From Phymorhynchus buccinoides (Eukaryota > Mollusca > Gastropoda > Neogastropoda > Raphitomidae), in assembly GCA_017654935.2 (NCBI GenBank), contig CM065694.1, positions 5,341,485 to 5,405,484 of the forward strand: a stretch of 64,000 nt of DNA. The letters run 5' to 3'. Positions 52,467 through 64,000 of this stretch are shown here, piece by piece. Under the pieces are notes generated by a model. It searched no databases, was not told where the DNA came from, and saw nothing but the letters and a program-made list of their open reading frames with translations. Positions within the stretch are counted from its first letter, which is position 1. Each line of letters begins with the position of its first letter. The translations under genes were made by a program, and so were the position numbers.

Positions 52467-55400
52467 GACACCATACACCCACATTGTTGACCAGGAAGAA
52501 GCTGGCCTGGGCCACACCCAACACAAAGCCCTTGCTGTCACACACACACACACACACACACGCATGCACGAACACACACAAAGACACCATACACCCACAT
52601 TGTTGACCAGGAAGAAGCTGGCCTGGGCCACGCCCGGCACAAAGCCATTGCTGTCACACACACACACAAAGACACCACACACCCACCTTGACCACATTGT
52701 TGACCAGGAAGAAGCTGGCCTGGGCCACACCCGGCACAAAGCCATTGCTGTCACACACACACACAAAGACACCACACACCCACCTTGACCACATTGTTGA
52801 CCAGGAAGAAGCTGGACTGGGCCACGCCCGGCACAAAGCCCTTGCTGTCCACGTCGGTCAGCAGGGGGAACACGATGGTCACCAGCTTGGCGTTGGTCCA
52901 CTTCTTCAGCAGGCTGAAGGAATCCTCCGCCATTGACCCTCCCACCGCGTCCAGCACAAAGTCGAACCTGTACTTTCACACGCACACGCACACACACGCA
53001 CACCAAGTTAAGGCTGAGGATATCTACTTGACATTGACACTGACACTTATCCATTTTCCTTGCACACACACACATATGCATGCACACATACACACACAGA
53101 GGGACATCAAGTTAACGCTAAGGAAACATACATTTATAGTTTTATACAGACACTTAAATCTTATCCATCCCCCCCACACACACACGTGTGCACACATGCA
53201 TGCGCACATACACACATCACACAAAAAGAACCTTATCACATTGTCAACGAGCTAAAAAGACAAACACAGAGACAACTGTGCGCACGCACACACACATATA
53301 GCACTGTCTCATAAATAGGTCTTTTGGGGTTATCTTTCTCTATGCCCCACATGGCCGAAAGGCCAAAGAGGGCGTAAAACATTATTTCCTTATCTTTCTC
53401 TACTGTCTCGTTTTGAAGTCGGTTTGGGGTAGTTCCGGTTCAAAAATAGAATTAAAAAAACGGAAGTTACCTACCTTAAACAACAACTATATTTTGTTCT
53501 TGTCTTCAAGTCTTAGGGTATTAATGTGGTCGTATCAAGTAAACAAATAAGAACATAACTGTTTATAGTCGACGAATGTAAACACTTTAAGAAAAAACCA
53601 TGAAGGAGGACTTAATATTAAATCTCCAAACTGATAACTGAGCAATTAAACACCCCTCCATTACAATTACGGAGCAGCCATGCCGTGTTTACAGCATTTT
53701 CTAACCGGAACTTATTGTGGTATACACTTCAATGTATTGTGGCAGTACCATAGCCGATGAGGTTTATCCGAGGCGTGGTTACTGCTACACATATCTATAT
53801 TGATAAAAACTCGGGACTTTACTGGTGTTGCACTGCCTCCGGGCATTGCAGCCAGTATTGTTCCCACCATCTTTGTATTTACAAATGTCCCATATGTGTC
53901 TATGACCGAGAGGACGTAAAACACCTTTTTTTTTCTTTCTTCTTCTAACCGGAACTAAGCGTCCTAACGGGCACAGAACTCGTCTGTTACTTCCGTTTTC
54001 ATTTCGCAACAGTGATATACATGTACACACTTACACATGTGTACACACACGTACACTCGCATAAACAGAGGGATCCCTTTTACAAGGCAAAAGTACACAC
54101 ACAAAGGACACCAATACACCCCACATTGTTGACCAGGAAGAAGCTGGCCTGGGCCACGCCCGGCACAAAGCCATTGCTGTCACACATCACACACACACAC
54201 ACACACACACAAAGACACCATACACCCACATTGTTGACCAGGAAGAAGCTGGCCTGGGCCACACCCAACACAAAGCCCTTGCTGTCACACACACACACAC
54301 ACACACACGCATGCACGAACACACACAAAGACACCATACACCCACATTGTTGACCAGGAAGAAGCTGGCCTGGGCCACGCCCGGCACAAAGCCATTGCTG
54401 TCACACACACACACAAAGACACCACACACCCACCTTGACCACATTGTTGACCAGGAAGAAGCTGGCCTGGGCCACGCCCGGCACAAAGCCATTGCTGTCA
54501 CACACACACACAAAGACACCACACACCCACCTTGACCACATTGTTGACCAGGAAGAAGCTGGACTGGGCCACGCCCGGCACAAAGCCCTTGCTGTCCACG
54601 TCGGTCAGCAGGGGGAACACGATGGTCACCAGCTTGGCGTTGGTCCACTTCTTCAGCAGGCTGAAGGAATCCTCCGCCATTGACCCTCCCACCGCGTCCA
54701 GCACAAAGTCGAACCTGTACTTTCACACGCACACGCACACACACGCACACCAAGTTAAGGCTGAGGATATCTACTTGACATTGACACTGACACTTATCCA
54801 TTTTCCTTGCACACACACACATATGCATGCACACATACACACACAGAGGGACATCAAGTTAACGCTAAGGAAACATACATTTATAGTTTTATACAGACAC
54901 TTAAATCTTATCCATCCCCCCCACACACACACGTGTGCACACATGCATGCGCACATACACACAACACACAAAAAGAACCTTATCACATTGTCAACGAGCT
55001 AAAAAGACAAACACAGAGACAACTGTGCGCACGCACACACACATATAGCACTGTCTCATAAATAGGTCTTTTGGGGTTATCTTTCTCTATGCCCCACATG
55101 GCCGAAAGGCCAAAGAGGGCGTAAAACATTATTTCCTTATCTTTCTCTACTGTCTCGTTTTGAAGTCGGTTTGGGGTAGTTCAGGTTCCAAAATAGAATT
55201 AAAAAAAAAAACGGAAGTTACCTACCTTAAACAACAACTATATTTTGTTCTTGTCTTCAAGTCTTAGGGTATTAATGTGGTCGTATCAAGTAAACAAATA
55301 AGAACATAACTGTTTATAGTCAACGAATGTAAACACTTTAAGAAAAAACCATGAAGGAGGACTTAATAATTATTAAATCTCCAAACTGATAACTGAGCAA

Positions 55401-58400
55401 TTAAACACCCCTCCATTACAATTACGGAGCAGCCATGCCGTGTTTACAGCATTTTCTAACCGGAACTTATTGTGGTATACACTTCAATGTATTGTTGGCA
55501 GTACCATAGCCGATGAGGTTTATCCGAGGCGTGGTTACTGCTACACATATCTATATTGATAAAAACTCGGGACTTTACTGGTGTTGCACTGCCTCCGGGC
55601 ATTGCAGCCAGTATTGTTCCCACCATCTTTGTATTTACAAATGTCCCATATGTGTCTGTTCATGACCGAGAGGACGTAAAACACCTTTTTTTTTCTTTCT
55701 TCTTCTAACCGGAACTAAGCGTCCTAACGGGCACAGAACTCGTCTGTTACTTCCGTTTTCATTTCGCAACAGTGATATACATGTACACACTTACACATGT
55801 GTACACACACGTACACTCGCATAAACAGAGGGATCCCTTTTACAAGGCAAAAGTAAAGCCTGCTGGGTGGTGTGTGTGTGTGTGTGTGTGTATTAGGTAT
55901 TAATATTTTAGGTATTAGGTACTTTATAGTCACAGAGGCGTCTCTGTGAAATTCGGGTTGCTCCCACCTGGAGAGCGCATCGCAGCCAGAGGCCACCCAC
56001 TTTCCTTTTTTGTGTGTGTGCATGCGATGTGTGTGCGTGTGTGTGTGTGTATTGTGTTGTGTGTGTGTGTGTGTCTGTCTGTATGTGTGTGTAAAGAACT
56101 TACGGAGGCAGCTTGGCCAGCTGTGATTTGAGGTTGCCTGCCTTGTAGTCCAGCACCCTGTCTGCTCCCAGGCCCTCCACCAGGGACACGGCATCTGTGG
56201 AGCAGGTTGCAGTCACCTCCGCCCCCCATGCCTTCAGCAGCTGGAAACAGACGCATACGTTGCTTGCGTTTATCAATTATTATGTGCTAAACTAACTGCT
56301 TCTAAATCTAATAGCCAATTACTGTTAACCCCTGTGGTGGGGGAGCTCTAAACTAAGAGTAGCCCCTAATCCCCATTTTTCATTCTCTCCATCCTCATTT
56401 ACAATTTACAATGTATGACAAGCCCGGTTTTTTTATATTGTTCACTGGCTTTCATGCGTGAGACCTTACGCACTTGAGTGGGCACATGTTGCCCATTCTG
56501 CAGTGCATATTTGCCTATATATATAGCCTTTTTTATATATATTTGTTTTTACTAAGATGAGTAGAGCATGAGCTATAGGGCACAATGATGAAGATGCCAT
56601 GTCGTGAATTGTACTGTTTATTATTTTTTTTAAATTCAGGTTTTTGGACGTTGTTAAGAATCATTGATGTGTGTTTTGTTATACGTGGTCGAACTTTACG
56701 CGGTGACAGTCCTGAGATAACCATAGCTGTTGACGGGACTATAACAGACTAACTAACTTCTGGCCCCCTGTCTACGTACTAATGTGTGACGTCATTCATG
56801 ATGTCATCACTTTTTGATGTCATAGCCTTGGAATGATGGTTTTTTGTTTAGACAAGTCAGGAAAGACATATCTCTAGACCATTTTTTTTCTCTCAGATTG
56901 AATATAACAGGTCTCATTTTCGTTTGATTTTATTTTATAAAGAAGACATTTTCTCAAATTTTCTCTGGCAATGAAGGGGTTAAATCATTGCAGGTGAAAA
57001 AAAAAGTAAAACACTTCTAATGTCAGATTATATGAACTTTAAATCATGAAATGTAAATTCCTTGTTTTTGAGTAAACAAAATCTCTCTCTTTCTCCTTTC
57101 CTCTCTGTCTGTATGTGTTTCCATCTCTCTGTCTGTCTCTCTCTCACCTATTCCTCCCTCTGGCTCTCATATTCCTGTGATGGTGTGGAGTGGAAGGGTG
57201 AAGGGTGCAGGGACAGACAGGAGTGCAGGAATAGTAGGCAGGAAACAATCAGCAAACAGCAACAGGCAGTCAAGGCTGACACAGGTCTCTCTCTCTTTAT
57301 TTCTTCTCTCTCCAACAAGTCTCAAAATAAGTCTGCCTTAAATTTTTACATGTGGCTAGTTATATCGGCAAAACCCGGACCGCAAAGACAACAACTTTTA
57401 ACTTTCACGCAACTTGCTCTCACAGGGCTTGTGATTGCCAAACTTGTGTTTGTTACTACACCTTTTAAGTGTGTTGTCTCTACGGTCGTCATACATAACA
57501 AGACATGTTGCATATGGTTGGAAAGCTTGAAAAAAACAGAAATATATGACATTCATCAATAGTCGGGAGTTTCTCTTTAAAAAGAAATACTTGCAATTAA
57601 GGTGCAAAGTGATCCCACCCTTTAACAAGCCCAACCCGTATTTTATAAAATAACTAAATAACTGCTTCACAAATCAGAATAACAAAATAATACTAAAAAA
57701 GCAAAATACACAAACTTTCATTTGTATAAATTTCAAGTCCCAATTCAATCTATAAAGTTTATAATTTGTGTCCCGAAATTCGATAGAAAACACAAGTCGA
57801 ATTTCTATTGATGCTTGTGGTTTGAAGCAAATCTTAAATTGTAAAATATTATAAATCTATAAGGTCCAAGATCATTTTGAATATACAAAACTAGTTTCGT
57901 TAGCTATTAGAACGAAAACAGAAGGGCGAATCAAAATAAAATTGCGTGGTTTAGAAAATTAGTATTTTGATTCGAAAGACAGTCAATCGGCTTTCACACA
58001 TGGTATAGGCCTAGCCTACCGTACAAAGAACTCGGGAGGTTCGTGAATAGCTACAATGAATGGACTGTATTCATTTTGCAATACTACAAGTTTATACGGA
58101 AAAGATCCATAGCATGTCATATATGAAATGAAAGGGGATAGATTATAGATTTAGGTTGTATAATTAGAAATTCAAACATTTGACTAAATTTTGAATAAGA
58201 ATAGAAAACATGCGAAACGACCTGGAATATTTTGACCCACGTGTTAATTTTACCAATCACAAAATCTTGAATTGTCAGGCTATGCGAGTATTTCAGTTAA
58301 TACAAATGTATGGGATAAAAGCTATGATTTTTTCTGGTTCCAACCATATGCATCTTATATCAATGCAAACTTTAATTAAACAAGAATATGATAAAATACA

Positions 58401-59456
58401 ATTTAATTACAAATAAATCTCAAGGGAGTTAACTTGGGCAGATAACTCCAAACTAGCAAAAATAGGCGCTTAGAAGTTAGAGGGCAATAGTAGCTGTGTC
58501 CCCACACTGCTACATCCCCCTTTCCCTCTCTCCCTCACTCTCTCTGTCTCTCTTCCTCTCTCTCTACATTGTGTTCTTGTCATGATAGATGTGTTGGCCT
58601 AAGTTGTTTACACATTTCCAAATTTCTAAGTTTTTAGCATACCCTTCAAATGCTCACAGTTAGCAAATTTGAACACATTTTGCCATCATAATTCATCCCT
58701 CCCAAAATCTGATGCAAACATCAATTGAAATCTAGTGATCTTTCAATCAAATTTATTGAACGCTATGTATTTACCTGAATAGAAAGCGTCCCTATTCCTC
58801 CAGCACCGCCTAGAATAAGAACTCTGCCAAACAAATCAAACAAAATTGTCAATTATTCAAAAGTCAGTTAACACTATATTATACGAGCAACAGAGAAAAA
58901 AGAGATACAAACAACATGACAAAACATGACAGAAAAAAAAAGTAGAAGATGAGGTGTAAAAGAAGACTGAAGAAGAGGCGTTAAATTTGCTTATTGCATA
59001 AATAATAACCACTGGACACAAAGTTCATTAAAATATGTTCAATTTTTTTTGGTAGAATTCTTCAATTTGAATAACAAATTTTAAAATACCGGTAATGTGA
59101 GTAAAATATCAGAAAAATGACAATTAAGATAAGAGTTCTTCAAATTATTTATTGAATGCTTGTTTGTCAGCTTACCCTGGCTAAAAGACTCCAGGGATCA
59201 TCCAACAGCCGAAGCACTTGAATACTATGATACAAATGCATCCGCTAGGGATGAGAACATTACGTGTGTGACCGTTTTTTTATTACCCCGCCACATGGGC
59301 AACCACACTCCGACTTCGGGGGAATTTCTTGAATGATATCTTAGTCCATCTCCAAAAGCAGTCTCATCCTCTCTCTCTCTCTCTCTGTGAGTCTGTCTCT
59401 CTTTCTCTCTGTGTCTCTCTATCACTATGTCTCCATGAGGTGTGTGTGTGTATGTA

Positions 59457-59490
<34 letters not shown>

Positions 59491-61728
59491 ATGTGTGTGT
59501 ATGTGCTGCATGTGTAAGTATGCAATCCTGTCAACAAAAAATTGACAAACTGACAAAGACACATCAGACATTTTTGATAGCAGTAAACATGCTAAAAAAA
59601 ATCCAGAAAGACAACCTCAGTAATGTGAGTCAAGAAGGAGAGACAATCTGACTAGCCTGTAGTTTAGAATCCCCCGCAACGTTACATCTCACTCTCAGAA
59701 TCTGGTTCTTTCAGTTTCATGACAATAACTCTCGGCTGATCCTAGCCCTATCCCTTTCCCGAGACCTGCAGAACGTTACTTCTCAGTACAAAAAATAATT
59801 CAATGCGATGATTTGATGGGGGTGTCTAAACTACGACACAGCTGACAATTTACCTTTTTCTGCGGACATTTTTCTCTTTCAGTTCTCCCACAGTGCACAA
59901 AGCTGCCCACGAGGTGGTGGCTACGTACGGAATGGAGGCTGCCTCTACGTGTGACAAAGACTGCGGCTTCTTTGAGATCTGTAGATCACCACAACCAAAT
60001 ATTTTCCGGGTTTTACAAATTTTAGATCATGCTTAAAATAATGCAACAGAAATAAACCAGGCACAGACCAAGAATAGATGCCGGTCTTATAATTTTTTCC
60101 TCTGGTCATAACAACTAAAAATAAATTAGGCAAAAATGTTGAGGGCAAATTTAATAAAACACATTATCTTTAATGCTCACGGTTGCCAGATGTTAAAAAG
60201 AAGACAAAAAACAACAACACACAAAACAAAACTACTCATGCAAACCATTAAGATTTCAACACACACACAATGAAAGCACCCGAACGCCCACTTAAAACCG
60301 AAAATATTTCGAATTTTAATATTCTTTATCGTATACACCCAACCATGGACACACACACACACACATCACAAAACAATCCAACCCAACACACATGCAACAC
60401 ATATAATCAACACACATACACATGTACACAAACAAATACTAAGAAAACCTTGTGGGTACCTCCGATTCAGATGCGACAGTAAATTGTGCATGAGTGCCTT
60501 GACGAAATCCATTGAGCGCACCCCACACCTGAAAAAACATCTATTTTTAAGTCCAACCTGTAGCTATGAAACAAAACACTGCACCTAACTGCTTTTGATA
60601 GTTTATTGACAGCAGTTTACATCACACATGGCTTTTTTCTGGTTTATTGTCACTCAATGCTCAATCATTTTCTTCAAAACGATTTTCTTTTTCCACACAA
60701 ATATCTTTTACCTCACATGTAGTGTCCACCAACCTTTGTTTTATCACGATTACACATAGTTGCCTAAGCAGAAGCAAATTTTAGCTTTATCATAATGGCA
60801 TGCATCAGTAAAAAAAACACCCACTGCTGTCTGTTGATTTTCATTTTTATTTGTTTTCGTTTCCAAGTTGAGGCTTAAAAAACACCTGGTTTTCGATTAC
60901 TTTTTTTGTGTTCTCATCTTTCAAATCACAAATTAACCTTACTTCGTTATTTGCATTTTTCAATTACAAGACATCCAGTGTTAATTCTACCTTCGAAGAG
61001 GGTCAGAATAAGCACACAGAATACGCCTGAGCTAGATTTTTTAGAGTGTCATCAGGATATCTTAAGGGGTCTCTCTTTATAAGTTTTTTTTTAAAAAATT
61101 GGGGAAAAAACAGTGTATCAGGTGAAAATTTGCTATGTTTTGTGATGCACTGGCCTGAAATCCAATGCATCAGACGGGAGATTTGAGAATTAACCCCTTG
61201 ACTGCCAGAGAAAATTAAAGACAAAAATCATTGGGCAAATCATGCCATGAAAAAGACAACTGATAGAGCCAATCTGGCAAAATTTAATGGTCTGGGGATA
61301 TTACTCTCTTGACTGTTAGAGCTAAACCCAGCAAATAGAGCTATTCCTCTTCATCTCATGACGTCATTGGTGATGTCATCAGGTCAGTATGTGATACGTT
61401 GGTGGCAGTCAAGGCGTTAATCCATACTAAAATAAGTGTTTCTGACATGTGTCCTTGAACTGTTCACCTCATCTCCAGGCTTGAAGCGTCGCACGGCTTG
61501 TCCTGTCTCTATGACAGTGCCTGAGAAATCGCGACCAAGAATCAATGGAAACTCGCTGCCAGTCATCCCCCCCTGACGCCTCCGCAAAGCATTCAGTATC
61601 TTGGATCCATAGCCTCCTGAAATGTAAAAGGTGAAACATGTTCACTATTGATATAGATATGCATTCTAAGAGAGTGTGTGAGAGAGAGAAAATGAGATAG
61701 TTTTGTCATTTCATTTTATTACCACACG

Positions 61729-61759
<31 letters not shown>

Positions 61760-62101
61760 TCACTAAACACACTTTCAGCAAACCAACCAACCTCTCAAGC
61801 GGACATCAATAGGGTTGATGCTGGCAGCATGCACTCTAATCAGCAATTCATTGGGGGCTTTGATGGTGGCAGCCCGCGCTTTGTCCGACAACGTCAGCTC
61901 TTTGTTATCTCCGTACTGGTGAATTTGCCAGGCCTGCATCTTGGCTGGAGATTTTTTGGAAGAGGAGCATCTTCTCAATGCACCGAAGTTCATCAGAATT
62001 GATGAATTGTTTGCGTTTTTCTTCAACATCTTGAAAACCAAATGTGTTCTGCAGAATGTTTGACATGAAGATGGTGGGTGGAAGATTAGTGCTGCGGACA
62101 T
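51144..62101 (-). CDS. RTN4IP1: RTN4IP1, right copy, with a duplicated exon 7
   Basis: Same enzyme as the left copy; all exons have identical lengths and GT-AG borders. Exons in transcript order: 62101-61792, 61616-61468, 60528-60460, 59978-59854, 58823-58775, 56240-56104, exon 7 either 54714-54531 or 52967-52784, 51931-51839, 51260-51144. Using one exon 7 gives 410 residues; using both adds 184 nt and breaks the frame. The two exon 7 copies look identical in coding sequence, so a functional mRNA would need one to be skipped. In exon 4 this copy has Arg where the left has Thr (near the exon end). No stop is seen in any exon. It may be an allele rather than a paralogue. Confidence 0.9.
52140..52850 (-). 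repeat. Exon-7 minisatellite, right arm, downstream array (7 units)
   Basis: The inverted counterpart of 16365-17060, following exon 7 at 52967-52784. Each unit, on the given strand, contains GACCAGGAAGAAGCTGG and ends TTGCTGTC. Seven copies including the exon. Confidence 0.93.
53737..53923 (+). repeat. SINE-like repeat, right-arm copy a
   Basis: Counterpart of 15286-15476, within the first unit of the 1.75-kb duplication. Confidence 0.7.
54120..54600 (-). repeat. Exon-7 minisatellite, right arm, upstream array (5 units)
   Basis: Five units including exon 7 at 54714-54531, truncated at about 54120 by the duplication join. Same unit structure as 52140-52850. Confidence 0.93.
55490..55680 (+). 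repeat. SINE-like repeat, right-arm copy b
   Basis: Counterpart of 15286-15476 in the second unit of the 1.75-kb duplication. It has one extra T (ATTGTTGGCAG). Confidence 0.7.
56699..56979. mobile_element. TTAA-type MITE, right-arm copy in intron 5
   Basis: Inverted copy of 14005-14285. TTAA is intact at 56980-56983; the other side reads TTTA (56695-56698). Confidence 0.6.
61194..61416. mobile_element. TTAA-flanked MITE, right-arm copy in intron 2
   Basis: Inverted copy of 9122-9344, TTAA at 61190-61193 and 61417-61420. Confidence 0.7.
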
Positions 62102-62187
62102 GATGGTTCAAGGCAATACTTCGGATCTTGATTAGCTGGACCAAAAGAAAATGGTACTGGTAAATCAGTCTGCCATCAAATTGCACT

Positions 62188-62245
62188 AATAAATAAATTA
62201 ACTGTCTTCTTTTTCGCTGAGCACTAATAAATAAATTAACTGTGA
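62188..62245. repeat. Contracted 38-bp repeat, 1.6 units
   Basis: Inverted counterpart of 7746-8333. Only one full unit (the GCGAAAAAGAAG variant) plus a partial one. Confidence 0.95.
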
Positions 62246-62637
62246 CATCTTCATTAAGAACCTAAGAATGCAAAACAAAAACAATTTTGGGCAAAAGTAA
62301 AGATGCGCCCCCCCCCCCCCCCTCCATGTCTCGGTTCTTTCCATTTTTTTCAGTCTTGCCTTTCTTACTGCAGATTGGGTATTTCATCCTATATCGTTTG
62401 CTATATTTAACACTAATTTTCATCCATTTACATAATTAAACACGTGCATTCAATAATAGTAGAAGATAAAGGCAAGACGGAAAAAACGCAAAGAACCAGG
62501 ACTGTGACAAATGCTCCGCGGCTGTTGTGTGTACTGCACTACATGGGGGCTATTTATATTAGTAATGGCCTTTATTATGACTGCGATTAATCATTCAACA
62601 AAGATAATTAGCTCAGAGTTCATAAAATACAGTTTAA

Positions 62638-62877
62638 CCCTTTCGCCGCCAGACACTTTTTAGCCATTTGTTTAATTATTAAACTTACATGGATCAGAGA
62701 AAAGATTTTGTCTGCAATATTGGGGATTCCTCAGTGATATGTTTAAAATAAGGCCTATCCTTACCTCTTAAAATCAAGAACACAAGATCGTTGAATAACA
62801 GACCCAAATTTCAAGGCTTTTTATGACATGGGTATAAATTATTATGGTGCAAAAATGTGACATCCGCGGTGAAAGGG
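62638..62877. mobile_element. piggyBac-like MITE, right-arm copy
   Basis: Inverted copy of 7089-7328 with TTAA at 62634-62637 and 62878-62881. It is followed by about 100 bp, including a poly-G run (62941-62964), absent from the left arm. Confidence 0.75.
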
Positions 62878-63298
62878 TTAATGTTTGGTAAGAAAGGCAG
62901 GTGTGAAAATGCGGGGAGAGCTAAAAAATGTAAAAAGGTTGGGGGGGGGGGGGGGGGGGGGGGGAGGGCACATCTTTGCTTTTACCCAATTTCTTTTTAA
63001 AACCCAGTATTAAGTTAATTAACAGAGGGCAATTTTGAAGATTACTCTGAAAAACATTTTTTTTTTTTTACCTAAGGTTCTTTCAATAAGAATCCTCCTT
63101 CAACATTTTGAAGATTATGGTACTATAACATTTCTTTGAATGGAGTATGTGGAAAAAAACCACTGTCCAAAGTATGCTTAAATGTGTACTGTTAGCAACT
63201 ATTTGTATGTGTACATCAATGTCCATGTGTATGTACTGCGTGTATACATGCATGTCATATTATGTGTGTGTAGCAAGGGGGGGAGGGGCAGAAAGAGA

Positions 63299-63427
<129 letters not shown>

Positions 63428-63914
63428 TGTGAGTGTGACTTGTCACTGTGAGTCACTGTGTCAGTGTTATTTTCCATTCTTTCTTTTAAACTAAGAACAA
63501 AATGCCAGAGACTAAGCTACTGAACTGATTAAAAGCTCGAACAATCTATTTACACTCCTAACTCACAAAATATAAGGAAAGAAGAAAGGAAAATCTCTTT
63601 TTTACACACCCTTCCAAACTCTACAAGTGATTCCAGACGACAAATTTACGATTAATCAGAGTTACTGTTCTTCTCAACTTACGTAATAAAGTCTCTATCC
63701 AAAAACTCAAACATACCCCAAAACCTAATATAAGCGAAATTTAAAAGATTACAGTCACAATCATAACAAAAAGCATGTCCATCACGACCTATTTGTTTTT
63801 ATTTTCAAAAATGGTAAGTCGCATAACCGTAGCCAATGTGTTAATATTGCCGTCAATATTGCTATATTCCTGTTAAAAGACCTGTTTTCTAAGATAAAAA
63901 AATACCTTTTTCAG

Positions 63915-64000
63915 GGCCGATAACTTTTACGAACTGAAAGTAAGTTTCCCGTCAACACCAACACCGAACACGAGGACTTTAGCAAGCAGTTTGCATCAGA
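63915..64000 (+). other. 5' part of the POLR3B-like first coding exon, right arm, truncated by the window
   Basis: Equivalent to 6101-6016. Acceptor CTTTTTCAG at 63906-63914. A likely noncoding leader exon ends at 63813 before GTAAGT (intron 63814-63914). The start codon would fall just outside the window. Confidence 0.5.

Larger units (their letters stand above)
52355..55852 (-). repeat. 1.75-kb tandem duplication containing RTN4IP1 exon 7
   Basis: Features recur with a fixed 1747-bp offset: exon 7 at 52784-52967 and 54531-54714, the SINE-like repeat, and the GGATCCC motif near 54071 and 55831. The join near 54094-54100 places an intron-6 segment (CTTTTGCCTTGTAAAAGGG on the - strand) directly next to a minisatellite unit, indicating unequal exchange at the AC-rich tracts. 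Small differences between units show it is not a copy-paste artefact of identical sequence. Confidence 0.9.

Overview
The window is eukaryotic nuclear DNA. It holds two split housekeeping genes with many GT-AG introns, long AC/CT microsatellites, and dense layers of LINEs, tRNA-derived SINEs, MULE, hAT, pogo-like and piggyBac-like elements, plus an interstitial TTAGGG tract. Gene content and repeat style suggest an invertebrate metazoan, most likely a mollusc and perhaps a gastropod; this is inference and no species can be named.

Layout. 1-5.9 kb holds a 2.2-kb MULE (248-2448) and three LINE pieces, probably inside an intron of a leftward gene. The first coding exon of that gene (5909-5992) resembles POLR3B. 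RTN4IP1 runs rightward from 8416 to 18076 in nine exons, followed by a LINE fragment cut off by exactly 500 Ns (18774-19273). FAM76 (nine exons, 20882-37102, + strand) follows. Its introns hold a 4.56-kb hAT transposon with a complete four-exon transposase (31340-35898), itself inserted into an older LINE, and many MITEs. 37-50 kb has no recognisable host gene, only LINE/SINE/MITE remnants and local duplications. 50.1-64 kb is an inverted second copy of 6.0-18.8 kb: the same LINE, RTN4IP1 on the - strand (62101 to 51144), and the 5' noncoding part of the POLR3B-like gene, running off the right edge.

The two arms share exon structure almost base for base but differ by structural variants: a 38-bp tandem array (about 15 units against 1.6), a 453-bp insertion only in the left arm, and a 1.75-kb tandem duplication containing RTN4IP1 exon 7 only in the right arm. 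Because the left arm ends exactly at a fixed-size scaffold gap, the simplest reading is two haplotypes of one locus scaffolded in opposite orientations. A real palindrome cannot be excluded from sequence alone.

The most unusual items are an exon-derived minisatellite (the 3' end of RTN4IP1 exon 7, with its splice donor, repeated in tandem); the hAT with a perfect 8-bp target duplication nested in a LINE in a FAM76 intron, with splice phases that would allow a FAM76-transposase fusion; and several small transposon families whose ends and target duplications can be read directly.
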